64,000 bases of DNA from Solanum dulcamara (lineage: Eukaryota; Streptophyta; Magnoliopsida; Solanales; Solanaceae): the NCBI RefSeq assembly GCF_947179165.1, contig NC_077246.1:73288421-73352420 (forward strand). The letters are read 5' to 3'. The notes beneath the pieces were generated by a model, which saw only the letters and a list, made by a program, of their open reading frames with translations, searched no databases and had not been told where the DNA came from. The position numbers and the translations under genes were made by a program. Positions 50,001 through 62,870 of this stretch are shown here, piece after piece (positions within the stretch are counted from its first letter, which is position 1; every line of letters begins with the position of its first letter).

Positions 50001-53000
50001 TTCGTGGGCTAACACATATGAAAAACTGGCAAAATCTCCTAATTCCTATTGTGTCACCAATAAAATGCTCATAAACCCCTCTAAAGAGTCGCCGGGTCTA
50101 CTAGAGTCATTCTCCAGGTCGTTATGGATGCTACTATTGAAGAATCCATGAAAATTTGACTCGGACGCCCGGCACCTAAAAACTCCGTGGGCTAACACAC
50201 AAGTAAAATGGAAAAATCGCCTAATTCCAAGAAAGTTTGACCCGAACCTCCGGCACGTAAAAAATTTGTGGGCGTTAATACATGAAAAATTGGTAAAATC
50301 ACGTAATTCCTGTTGGGTCACAAATAAAATGCTACTAAACCTTCTAAAGCGCCGTCGGGGTTACAAGAGTCATTCTCCAGATCTTTACGGATGCTACTAT
50401 TGAATAATATAAAAAATTCTACCCAGACCCCGGCACCTAAAAATTCGTGGGCTAACAAATACGAAAAACTGGCAAAATCGCCTAATTCTATTGCGTCGCC
50501 AATAAAATGCTCTTAAGCCTCTCGAAAGCATCGCCGGGGCTACTGTAGTCGTTCCTCAGGTCGTTATGGATGCTACTATGGAAGAATCCATTAAGTTTGA
50601 CCCAGACCCCCGGCACCTAAAAATCCATGGGCTAATACACACGAAAAACTGGCACAATCACCTAATTCCTATTGTATCGTCAATAAAATTCTTCAGGTCC
50701 TTACGGATGCTAATATGGAAGAATCCAAGAAAATTCGACCCAAACCCTCGGTACCAAAAAATTCGTGGGCTAACACAAATGAAAAACTGGCAAAATTGTC
50801 TAATTCCTGTTGCGTCGCCAATAAAATTCTCTTAAACCCCTCTAAAGCATTGCCAGGGCTACTAGAGTGGTTCCCCAGGTCGTTACGAATGCTACTTTGA
50901 AAGAATCCAAGAAATTTCGGCCCGAACATCCGGCACCCAAAAATTCGTGGGCTAACACACATGAAAATCTGGCAAAACTTTTTAATTCTAGTTGCGTTGC
51001 TAATAAAATGCTTCTAAACCTCTCTAAAGCATCGTCGGGGCAACTAGAGTCATTCCCTAGTCGTTACAGATGCAATTATGGAAGAACCCAAGAAAGTTCA
51101 ACCCGGACCCCCGGCACCTAAAAATTTGTGGTCTAATACAAACAAAAAACTAGCAAAATCACCAAATTTCTGTTGCGTCGCCAATAAAATGCTCATAAAT
51201 CCCCCTAAAGCATTGCCGGGGTAACTGGAGTCGTTCTCCAGGTCCATATGGACGCTACTATTGAAGAATCAAAGAAAATTCGACCCAGACCCCCGGCACC
51301 TAAAAATCCGTAGACTAACACACATTAAAAAATAGCAAAATCGCCTAATATCTATTGCGTCGCCAATAAAATTCTCTTAAACCCCTCTAAAGCATTGCTA
51401 GAGCTACTGAAGTGGTTCCCCAGGTCGTTATGAATGCTACTTTTGAAGAATTCAAGAAATTTTGGCCCGGACATCAGGCACCCAAAAATTCATGCGCTAA
51501 CACACATGAAAAACTAGCAAAATCGTTTAATTCCAGTTGCGTCGCTAATAAAATTCTCCTAAACCTCTCTAAAGCACCGTTGGGGCAACTAGAGTCATTA
51601 CCAGGTCCTTACAGATGCTATTATTGAATAACCCAAGAAAGTTCAACCCGGACCCTCGGCACCTAAAAATTTGTTGTCTAATACGAACGAAAAACTAGCA
51701 AAATTGCCTAATTCATGTTGCGTCACCAATAAAATGCTCATAAACCCCTCTAAAGCATTGTCGGGGTAACTGGAGTCGTTCTCTAGGTCCTTATGGACCC
51801 TACTATAGAAGAATTCAAGAAACTTCGACCCAAACCCCTGGCACCTAAAAACCCGTAGGCTAACACACACAATAAACAGGCAAAATTGTTGATTCCCTGT
51901 TGCGTCGCCAATAAAATGCTCCAAAACCTCTCTAAAGCGTCATTGGGGCTACTGGAGTCGTTCCTCAGGTCGTTATGAATGCTACTATGGAAGATTTTAA
52001 GAAAGTTCGACCCGGACCCCCGGCACGTAAAAAATCTGTGGGCGTTAATACACGAAAAACTGGCAAAATTGCGTAATTTCGTTTCCTACGTCATTACGAA
52101 TGCTACTATTGAAGAATCCAAGAAATTTCTATCCGGACAGCCGACATCAAAAAAATCTGTGGGCTAACACACACGAAAAACTAGCAAAATTGCCTAATTC
52201 CTGTTGCATCGCCAAAGAAATGCTCTTAAACCTGTCTAAAGCATCGTCAGGGCTACTAGAATAATTTCCCAGGTCGTTACGAATGCTACCATGAAAGAAT
52301 CAAAGAAAGTTCGACCTGGACACCCGGCAACTAAAAATTTGTGGGCTAACACATATGAAAAACTGGCAAAATACCTAATTGTTGTTGCGTCACCAATAAA
52401 TTATTTCTAAATCCCTCTAAAGTGCCTTCGGGGCTACTAGAGTCTTTCTTTGGATCGTTACGGATGATACTATAGAATAATCCATTAAAGTTCGACCCAG
52501 ACCTCCGGCACCTATAAAAATTGTGGGCTAACACACATAAAAAATTGGCAAAATCTCCTAATTCCTAATGCGTCGCCAATAAATTGCTCCTAAACCCCTC
52601 TAAAGCATCGTTGGGGATACTAGATCGTTCCCTGGGTTATTATGAATGCTACTATAGAAAAATCCAAAAAAAAATCAACCCGGACACACGGCAGCTCAAA
52701 AATACGTGGGCTAACACATACCAAAAACTGGCAAAATCGTCTAATTCCTGTTGTGTCACTAATAAAATGCTCCTAAACTCCTCTAAAGCACCACTGGGGC
52801 AACTAGAATCGTTCCCCAGGTATTTACAGTTGCTACTATGGATGAATCAAAGAATGTTCGACCCGGACCTTCGGCACCTAAAAATATATGGGCTAACATA
52901 CACAAAAACCTGGCAAAGTACTAATTCTTGTTGCGTCGCCAATAAAATGCTCCTAAACCCCTCTAAATCATTATCGGGCAACTGGACCCCCGGCACCTAA

Positions 53001-56000
53001 AAATCTATGGGCTAACACAGATGAAAAACTGGCAAAATCGTATAATTCCTATTGGGTCGCCAATAAAATTATCTTAAACCCTCTAAAGCGAGGTCGGAGT
53101 TACTGGTGTCATTCCCTAGGTCATTATTAAAGCTATTATTGAAGAATCCAAGAAATTTTGACCCGAATACCCGGCACCTAAAAAATTCATGGGCTAACAC
53201 ACAAGAAAAAACTCACAAAATCGCTTAATCCCTGTTGCGTCGCCTATAAAATAATCCTAAACCCCTGTAAAGCACCGCCGAGGCAACTGGAGTCATTCTC
53301 CAGGTCGTTGAAGATGCTACTATGGAAGAATCCTAGAAAGTTTGACCCTGACCCCCGGCACATAAAAATTATGTGGACTAACACACATGAAAAACTGGCA
53401 AAATCCCTTAATTCCTATTTCGTCGCCAATAAAATGCTCCTAACCCCTCTAAAGCGCCGTCAGGGCTACTGTAGTCGTTCTATGGGTCATTACGGATGCT
53501 ACCATGGAAGAATCCAAGAAATTTCAATCGACACTTCGGCACCTAAAAATCTGTGGGCTAACACACACGAAAAACTGGTAAAATTACCTAATTCCAGTTG
53601 AGTCACTAATAAAATATTCCTCAACACCTCAAAAGCACCGCCAGGGCTACTAAAGTCGTTCCTCAGATCGTTAAAGATGCTACTATGGAAGAATCCTTGA
53701 AATTTTGACCCGTACCTCCGACACCTAAAATATTTGCGGGCTAACACACATGTAAAATTGGAAAAATCACCTAATTCCTGGTTCGTCGCCAATAAAATAC
53801 TCCTAAATCTCTATAAAGCGCCATCAAGACTACTGGAGTTGTTCCATAGGTCATTACGAACGCTACTATTGAAGAATCAAAGAAAATTTGACCCAGACAT
53901 CCGGCACCTAAAAAATCTGTGGCCTAACACACACGAAAAACTGACAAAATCGCCTAATTTTTATTGCGTCGCCAATAAAATGCTCTTAAACCCCTCTAAA
54001 GCATCGCTGGGGCTACTAGAGACGTTCCCTAGGTCATTACGAATGCTACTATGGAAGAATCCAATAAAATTTAACCCATACCTCCGGCATCTAAAAAATC
54101 TGTGGGCTAACATACACAAAAAACTGGCAAAATCGCCTAATTCCTATTGCGTCGCAAATAAAATTCTCCTAAACCCCTCTAAAGCACTGTCGAGGTTATT
54201 GGATTCATTCTCCAGGTCAATACGGATGCTACTATTAAAAAATCTAAGAAAATTTGACCTGAACCCCAGCACCTCAAAATTTGTGGGCTAACACATACGA
54301 AAAACTGGCAAAATCGCCTCATTCCTGTTGCTTTGCCAATAAAATGCTCGTAAACCCCTCTACAGCGTCGCCGAGGATAAAGGAGTCGTTCCTCAAGTTA
54401 TTACGGATGCTACTATGAAAGAATCCAAGAAATTTTGACCCAGACCACTGGCACTTAAAAATCCGTGGGCTAACACACACGAAAAACTGGCAAAATAACT
54501 CAATTCCTAATGCGTCGCCAATAAAATGCTCTTAAACCACTCAAAAGAATCACCGGGGTTACTAGAGTCGTTACGGATACTACTATAGAAGAATCCAAGA
54601 AAGTACTACTCAAACCCCGACACCTAAAAATCTGTGGCTAACACAGACGAAAAATTGGCAAAATCATCTAATTCCTATTAGGTCGCCAATAAAATGCTCT
54701 TAAACTCTCTAAAGTGACGTCGGGGTTACTGGTATGTTCCCTAGGTCATTATTAAAGCTATTATTGAAGAATCCAAGAAATTTTGACCCGAATACCCGAC
54801 ACCTAAAAAATTCATGGGCTAACACACAGGAAAAACTCGCAAAATCGCCTAATTCTTGTTGCGTCGCCTATAAAATGATCCTAAACCCCTCTAAAGCACC
54901 GACGAGGCAACTGGAGTCATTCTCTAGGTCGTTGAAGATGCTACTATGGAAGAATCCTAGAACGTTTGACCCGGACACCCGATACCTAAAAATTCGTGGG
55001 CTTACAAACACGAAAAATTAGCAAAATTGTTGAATTCTTGTTACGTCGCCAATAAAATGCTCCTAAACCCCTCTAAAGAGTTGTCGGGCCTGCTGGAGTC
55101 GTTCTCCAGATCCTTACGGATGCTACTATTGAAGAATTCAAGAATATTCGCCCAATTACTGTTGTGTTGTCAATAAAATGCTCTTAAATCACTCTAAAGC
55201 ATCGTCGGGGCTACTGGAGTCATTTCCCTGCTCGTTACGGATGCTACTATGGAAAACTCCAAGAATGTTCGACCTCGACCATCGGCACCTAAAAATCTAT
55301 TGTAAAACACACATGGAAAATTTGCAAAATTATCTAATTCTTATTGCGTCGATAATAAAATGCTCCTAAAAACCTCTAATGAGCTTCCAAGGCTACTAGA
55401 GTCATTCCCTAGGTCATTACGGATGCTACCATGAAAGAATCCAAGAAATTTTAACTCGGACCCCCGGCACATAAAAATTTGTGGGCTAACACACATGAAA
55501 AACTGGCAAAATTACCTAATCCAGTTGTGTCGCTAATAAAATATTCCTCAACACCTCCAAAGCGTCGTTGGAGCAACTGGAGTCGTTCCTTAGGTCGTTA
55601 AGGATGCTAATAAAATGCTCCTAAATCTCTATAAAGCGCCATCAGGGCTACTGAAGTCGTTTCATAGGTAATTACGAACACTAATATTAAAGAATCAAAG
55701 AAATTTCGATCCGAACCCCACCACCTAAAAAATCTGTGGCTAACATATAAGAAAAACTAGCAAAATTGCCTAATTCCTGTTATGTCGTAAATAAAATGCT
55801 CCTAAACCCCTTTAAAGCACTATCGGGGTTACTAGAGTCGTTCTCCAGGTCAATACGGATGCTACTATTAAAAAATCCAAGAAAATTCGACCCAGATCCC
55901 GGCACCTCAAAATCCGTGGGCTAACACACACACGAAAAATTAGTAAAATTGCCTAATTCCTATTACTTCGCCAATAAAATGCTCTTAAACCCCTCTAAAG

Positions 56001-56606
56001 CATTACCGGGGATACTGGAGTCGTTCCCAAGTCATTACGGATGCTACTATAGAAGAATCCAAGAAATTTTAACCCGGACCCCTGGCACCTAAAAATCAGT
56101 GGGCAAACACACACGAAAAACTGGCAAAATAGCCTAATTCTTGTTGCGTCGCCAATAATATTCTCTTAAACAACTCTAAAGCATCACCGGGGCTATTGGA
56201 GTTGAACCCCAGGTCATTACGGATGCTACTATAGAAGAATCCAAAAAAGTTCAACCCAAACCCCCGACACCTAAAAATCTGTGGGCTAACATACATGAAA
56301 ACCTAGCAAAATCGCCTAATTCCTGTTGCGTCGCCAATAAAATGCTCCTAAACACCTCTAAAGCAATGCCAGGCTACTAGAATCGTTCTCCAGGTCTTTA
56401 CGGATGCTACTATAGAAGAATCCAAGAAAATTTGACCCGCACCACCAACACCTAAAAATCTGTGGGCTAACACATATGAAAAACTGGCAAAATCGTCTAA
56501 TTCATGTTGCGTCGCCAACAAAATGCTCCTAAACCCCTCTAAAGCATCGTCGGGACAACTAAAGTCGCTCCCCAGGTCGTTACGGATGATACTATGGAAG
56601 AATTCT

Positions 56607-56652
56607 AGAGAGCAATACAAGCGTCGTGCTGCTAGGCAAAGCAGCCTGAATG
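56607..56652. other. ~45-bp non-satellite stretch replacing part of one monomer
   Basis: Between GAATTCTAG and ATGACCCCCAGCACC, where a monomer normally has AAGAAAGTTCGACCCGG, there is an unrelated stretch containing GCAATACAAGCGTCGTGCTG and GGCAAAGCAGCC. GCTGC...GCAGC forms a short inverted repeat. I do not recognise its source; possibilities are filler DNA at a repaired break or an assembly artefact. Confidence 0.7.
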
Positions 56653-59600
56653 ACCCCCAGCACCTAATAATCTGTGAGCTAACACACATGAAAAACTGGC
56701 AAAATCTCTTAATTACTGTTGCGTCGGAAATAAAATGCTTCTAAACCCCTCTAAAGAACTGTCGGCGCAACTAAGTCAATCCCCAGGTCATTACGGATAC
56801 TAATATGGAAGAATCCTAGAAAGTTTGACCCAAACCCCCGACACCTAAAAATCTGTGGGCTAACACATGCGAAAAACTAGCAAAATCGCCTAATTTTTGT
56901 TGCGTTGCCAATAAAATGCTCCTAAACCCCAAGAAAGCACCGTCGGGGTTACTGGAGTTGTTCCCTAGGTCATTTCGGATGCTACTATGGAAGAATCCAA
57001 GAAAGTTCGACCCGTATACCGGCACCTAAAAATCTGTGGGTTAACACACACACGAAAAACTGACAAAATCGCCTAATTCTTGTTGCGTCCCCAATAAAAT
57101 ACTCTCAAACCCCTCTAAAGCGTTGTCGGGGTTACTGGAGTCTTTCTCCAGGTCCTTACGAACACTACTATTAAAGAATCCAAGAAAATTCAAAGCGGAC
57201 TACCGGCACCTAAAAATTAGTGTGCTAACACACATGAAAAATAGGCAAAATCATCTAATTTCTGTTGCGTCGCTACTAAAATGCTCCAAAACCTGTCTAA
57301 AGCATCGTCGGGGCTACTAGAGTCGTTCCCTATGTCGTTATAGATACTACTATGCAAGAATCCAAGAAAGTTTGACCCGTACCCCTGGCACCTATAAATC
57401 CTTTTCACGAAAAACTGGCAAAATCGCCTAATTCATATTGCGTCGTTAATAAAATGTTATTAAACCCCTCGAAATCACCGCTGGGGCAACTAGAGTCGTT
57501 CCCCATGTCGCTACGGATGCTACTATTGAAAAATCTTTGAAAGTTTGACCCGGACCCCTTGCACCTAAAAATCCGTGGGCTAATACACCCGAAAATCTGG
57601 TAAAATCGCTTAATTCCTATTGCGTCAGGAATAAAATGCACCTAAACCCCCCTAAAGCGTCGTCAAGGCAACTAGAGTCGTTCCCAAGGTCGTTACAGAT
57701 GCTACAATCTAAGAATCATAGAAAGTTCGACCCGGACCTCCGGCACTTAAAAATTTGTGGGCTACACAAGAAAAACTGGTAAAATCGCCTAATTCTTGTT
57801 GCGTCGCCTATAAAATGCTCTTAAACCCTCTAAAGCACCGTTGGGCTATTGAAGTTGTTACCCAGGTCATTTCATATGCTACTATGGAAGAATCTAAGAA
57901 AGTTTTGCCCGGACCCCCGGTACCTAAAAATCGCTGGGCTAACACACAAAAAATTGGCAAAATCGCCTAATTCCTGCTGCGTCGACAATAACATGTTCCT
58001 AAACCTTTTTAAAGCGCTGTTGGGGCTACTGGAGTCATTCCCCAGGTCGTTACGGATGTTACTATGGAAGAATCGAAGAAATTTTGACCCGAACCCCCGG
58101 CACCTAAAAATTTTGTGGGCTAACACATATGAAAAATTGGCAAAATCGCCTAATTCCTGGTGCGTCGCTAATAAAATGCTCTTAAACCCCTCTAAAGAAC
58201 CATCGGAGCTACTGGAGTTGTTCCTTAGGTCATTACAAATACTACTATGGAAGAATTTAAGAAAATTTGACCCGCACACCCGGCACCTAAAAAATCCATA
58301 AGCTAACACACACCAAAAATTGGCAAAAAAGCTTAATTCCTGTTGCATCGCCAATAAAATGCTCCTAAACTCCTTTAAATCACCGTTGGGGCAACTAGAG
58401 TCGTTCCCCACGTCGTTACAGATGCTACTATGGAAGAATCCAAGGAATTTCGACCCGGACCCCCGGCACCTAAAACACTATGAGCTAATACACACGAAAA
58501 ACTGGCAAAATCACCTAATTCATGTTGCGTCCCCAATAAAATGCTCCTAAACCCCTCTAATGCGCTGCCGGGGTTACTGGAGTTGTTCACCAGATCGTTA
58601 CGGATGTTACTATGGAAGAATCCAAGAAAGTTTGACCCGGACCCCCGGCACCTAAAAAATTTGTGGGCTAACACACATGAATAATTGGCAAAATCGCCTA
58701 ATTCCTGCTGCATCGCCAATAAAATTCTCCTAAACCCCTCTAAAACATCATCGGGGCTATTAGAATCGTTCCCTAGGTCATTACAAAAGCTACTATCAAA
58801 GAATTCAAGAAAATTTGACTTGGACACCCGGCATCTAAAAAATTTGTGGGTTAACACACCAAAAACTAGTAAATTGCCTAATTCCTGTTGCGTCGCCAAT
58901 AAAATGCTCCTAAACCCCTCTAAAGCACCGCCGGGGCAATAAGATTTATTTCCCAGGTCGTTACGGATGCTACAATAGAAAAATCTAAGAAAGTTCGACC
59001 CGAACCCCCGGCACCTACAAATCCGTGGGCTAACACACATGAAAAACTAGCAAAATCGCATAATTTTTGTTGCGTCGTAAATAAAATGCTCTTAAACACC
59101 TCTAAAGCGTCACCCGGGCTACTGGAGTTTTTCACCAGGTCTTTACAGATGCTACTATGGAAGAATCTAAGAAAGTTTGACCCAGACCCCCGGCACCTAA
59201 AATATTTGTGGGCTAACGCACACGAAGAATTGGCAAAATCGCCTAATTCCTGGTGCGTCGCCAATAAAATGCTCCTAAACCCCAATAAAGCACCGTCGGG
59301 GCAACTAGACTCATTCTCATGTCGTTACAGATGCTACTATAGGAGAATCTAAGAAATTTTGACACGGACCCCCGGCACCTAAAAATTCGTGGGTTGACAC
59401 ACATGAAAAACTGGCAAAATCACTCAATTCGTGTTGCTTCGCCAATAAAATACTCCTAAATCCCTCTAAAGCGCTATCGGAGATACTGAAATCATTACCT
59501 AAGTCATTAAGAACGCTACTATGGAAGAATTCAAGAAAATTCAACCCGGACACCCGGCACCTATAAAATCCATGGGCTAACACACACGAAAAACTGACAA

Positions 59601-62600
59601 AACAGCTTAATTCCTGTTGCATCTCCAATAAAATGCTCCTAAACCCCCCTAAAGCACCGTCGGAGAAACTAGAGTCGTTCCTTAAATCGTTACGGATGCT
59701 ACTATAGAAGAATCCAAGAAAGTTCAACCCGTACCTCCGGCACCTACAAATCCTTGGACTAACACACACTAAAAACTTGCAAAATTGCCTAATTCCTATT
59801 GCGTCGCCAATAAAATGCTCTTAAACCCCTATAAAGCACCGTCGAGGCAACTAGACTCATTCCCATGTCGTTACAGATGCTACTATGGGAGAATCCAAGA
59901 AATTTTGACCCGGACCCCCGGCACCTAAAAATTTGTGGGTTGATACCCATGAAAAAGTGACAAAATCGCCTAATTCTTGTTGCTTCGCTAATAAAATACT
60001 CCTAAATCCCTCTAAAGCACCGTTGGGGATACTGAAATCATTCCCTAAGTCATTAAGAATGCTACTATAGAAGAATTCAAGAAAATTCAACCCGAACCCC
60101 CGACACCAAAAAATTTGTGGGCAAACACATACGAAAAATTGGCAAAATCGCCTAATTCCTATTGTGTTGCCAATAAAATGCTCCTAAACCTCTCTAGAGC
60201 ACTATCGGGGCAACTATTGTCATTCTCAGGTCGTTACAGATGCTACAATGAAAGAATTCACGAAAGCTCGACCTGGACACCCGGCACCTAAAAATTCGTG
60301 GGCTAACACACACAAAAAACTGGCAAAATCGCCTAATTCCTATTTTGTCGCCAATAAAATGCTCCTAAGCCTCCTAAAGCACCGTCGGGACTACTAGAGT
60401 CGTTTTCCAAGTTTTTTTCGATGCTACTATGCAAGATTAATATAAGAAAGTTCGACCCGAACCCCCAGCACCTAAAATATATGTGGGCTAACACACACGA
60501 AAAATTGGTAAAATCACTTAATTCTTGGTGCGTCACCAATAAAATGCTTCTAAACCCCTATAAAGCACCGCCGGGGCAACTAGAGTCATTCTCAAGTCGT
60601 CACGGATGTTACTATGGCAGAATCCAAAAAAAATTGACCCGGACCTGTAGAACCTAAATATCTATGGTCTGACGCACAAAAAATTGGCAAAATCGCCTAA
60701 TTCTTATTGCGTCAGCAATAAAATACTCTTAAATCCCTCTAAAGCATCGTCGGGACCACTGGAATCATTTCCTATGTCATTACGAATGCTAATAAGGAAT
60801 AATCCAAGAAAATTCAACCCGGACACCCGGCATCTAAAAAATTTATGGGTTACCACATACGAAAAATAAACAAAATCGCCTAATTCCTGTTGCGTATACA
60901 ATAAAATGCTCTTAAACCCCTCAAAAGCACCGTTAGGGTTACTGGAGTCGTTCCCCATATCGATTACGATGCTACTATGGAAGAATCCAAGAAAATTTGA
61001 CCTAAACCCCCGGCACCTAAAAATCTGTGGGCTAACAAATATAAAAAACTGGCAAAAATCGCCTAATTCCTGTTTCATCGCCAATAAAATATTCTTCAAC
61101 CCCTCTATAGCATCGTCGGGGCAACTGAAATCGTTCCCTAGGTCGTTACGGATGCTACTATGGAAGAATCCAAAAATGTTTGACCCGAACCCCCGGCACC
61201 TAAAAATCTATGGGCGTTACACACAAAAAACTGACAAAATCGCCTAATTCCTGTTGCGTCGCCAATAAAATGCTCCTAAACCCATCTAAAGCGCTGCCGG
61301 AGCTACTGGAGTTGTTCTCCATTTATTTACGGATGCTAGTATAAAAGAATCCATGAAAATTTGACTCGGACCACCGGCACCTAAAAATCTGTGGGCTAAC
61401 ACACATGAAAAACTGATAAAATTTCCTAATTCCTATTGTGTCGCCAATAAAATACTCTTAAACCCATCTATATCATTGTTGGGGCTACTGGAGTCCTTTC
61501 CCAGGTCGTTACGGATGCTACTATTGAAGAATCCAAGAAAGCTAGACCCGGACACCCGGAACCTAAAAAGTTTATGGGCTAATACACACAAAAAACTGGC
61601 AAAATCACCTAATTCCTGGTGCGTCGCCAATAAAATGCTCCTAAACCCCACTAAAGCGCCATCGGGGCTACTGGAGTCATTTCCTAAGTCATTATGAATG
61701 CTACTATGGAAGAATATAAGAAAATTCGACCCGAACACCCGGCACCTAAAAAATATGTGGGCTAACACACCAAAAACTGGCAAACTAGACTAATTTCTTT
61801 TGCATCGCTAATAAAATATTCCTAAACCCCTATAAAGCATCGTCGGGGAAACTAGAGTCGTTCCCCAGGTTTTTACGGATGCTACTATGGAAGAATCCAA
61901 GGAAATTCGACCCAGAACCCCAACATCTAAAAATCTATGGGCTAACACACATGAAAAACTGGCAAAATCGCCAAATTCCTGTTGCATCGCCAATAAAATG
62001 CTCTTAAACCCATATAAAGCATCGTCGTGGCTACTAGAGTCATTCCCCAAGTTGTCACGGATGCCACTATAGAAGAATCCAAGAAAGTTTGACCCGAACC
62101 CCCGACACCTACAAATCCATGGGCTAACATACACAAAAAACTGGCAAAATCGTCTAATTCCTATTGCGTCGCCAATAAAATGCTCCTAAACCCCTTTAAA
62201 GCGTTGCCGAGGCTACTGAGTCGTTCTCTAGGTCCTTACAAATGTTACTATGAAAGAATCCATAAACTTTTGACCTGGACCCCGGCACCTAAAAATGTGT
62301 GGGCTAATACACATGAAAAACTAGAAAAATTGCTTAATTCCTATTGTGTCGCCAATAAAATGCTCTTAAACCGCTCTAAAGCGTTGCCAGGGCTACTGGA
62401 GTCGTTCCCCAGGTCGTTACGGATGCTACTGTGGAAATATCCAAGAAAGTTTGACCCGAACCCCCGGCACCTAAAAATCTGTGGGCTAACACACATAAAA
62501 AACTGGCAAAATTGTCTAATTCCTTTTGCGTCGCCAATAAAATGTTCCTACGCCCCTCTAAAGCACCATCGGGGCTACTGGAGTCCTTCCCTAAGTTGTT

Positions 62601-62870
62601 ACGGATGCTACTATGGAAGAATCCAATAAAAGTTCGACCCGGACCCCAGGCACCTAAAAAATTCGTGGTCTAACACACACAAAAATTGGCAAAATCGTTT
62701 AATTCCTGGTGTGTCGCCAATAAAATGCTCCTAAACCCCACTAAAGCGCCATCGGGGCTACTAGAGTCGTTCCCTAGGTCATTTTGAAAGCTACTATGGA
62801 AGAATCCAAGATAATTCGACCCGGACACCCGGCACCTAAAAAATTCATGGGCAAACACACACCAAAAACT

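Larger units (their letters stand above)
22416..62870 (+). repeat. 182-bp satellite array, main block (about 222 monomers)
   Basis: Same monomer and orientation as 14497-21966, and nearly continuous for 40 kb. Irregularities: shortened monomers where part of a unit is missing (for example near 27548, 29033, 39370, 47748, 50230, 50690, 52080, 52978, 55150 and 55610); a short internal duplication at 31930-31985; a ~45-bp foreign stretch at 56607-56652; and higher-order copies at offsets that are multiples of the monomer (545, 546, 1625 and 7145 bp). Each monomer carries AATAAA within CCAATAAAATGC. Reading frames up to 221 codons (58375-59040, - strand) arise because many monomers are 183 bp long; they start and stop at random monomer positions and are not genes. 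Confidence 0.97.

Noticed and set aside
58375..59040. 221-codon open frame on the - strand as a gene
   Set aside because: It is 3.6 satellite monomers read through because several are 183 bp long. It has internal 61-residue periodicity and begins and ends at arbitrary monomer positions.
14497..62870. CENP-B box in the satellite monomer
   Set aside because: TTCGACCCGGACCCCCGG superficially resembles the box, but the required A at position 9 and the CGGG spacing do not match. Plants also lack a clear CENP-B box system.
14497..62870. CRISPR array or phage-like repeat-spacer structure
   Set aside because: Repeats are contiguous 182-bp units with no unique spacers, in clearly eukaryotic DNA with introns and SINEs.
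14497..62870. tRNA or 5S-like origin of the monomer (GGGTCGAAC on the - strand)
   Set aside because: Only a partial B-box-like match; no A box at the correct distance and no cloverleaf.
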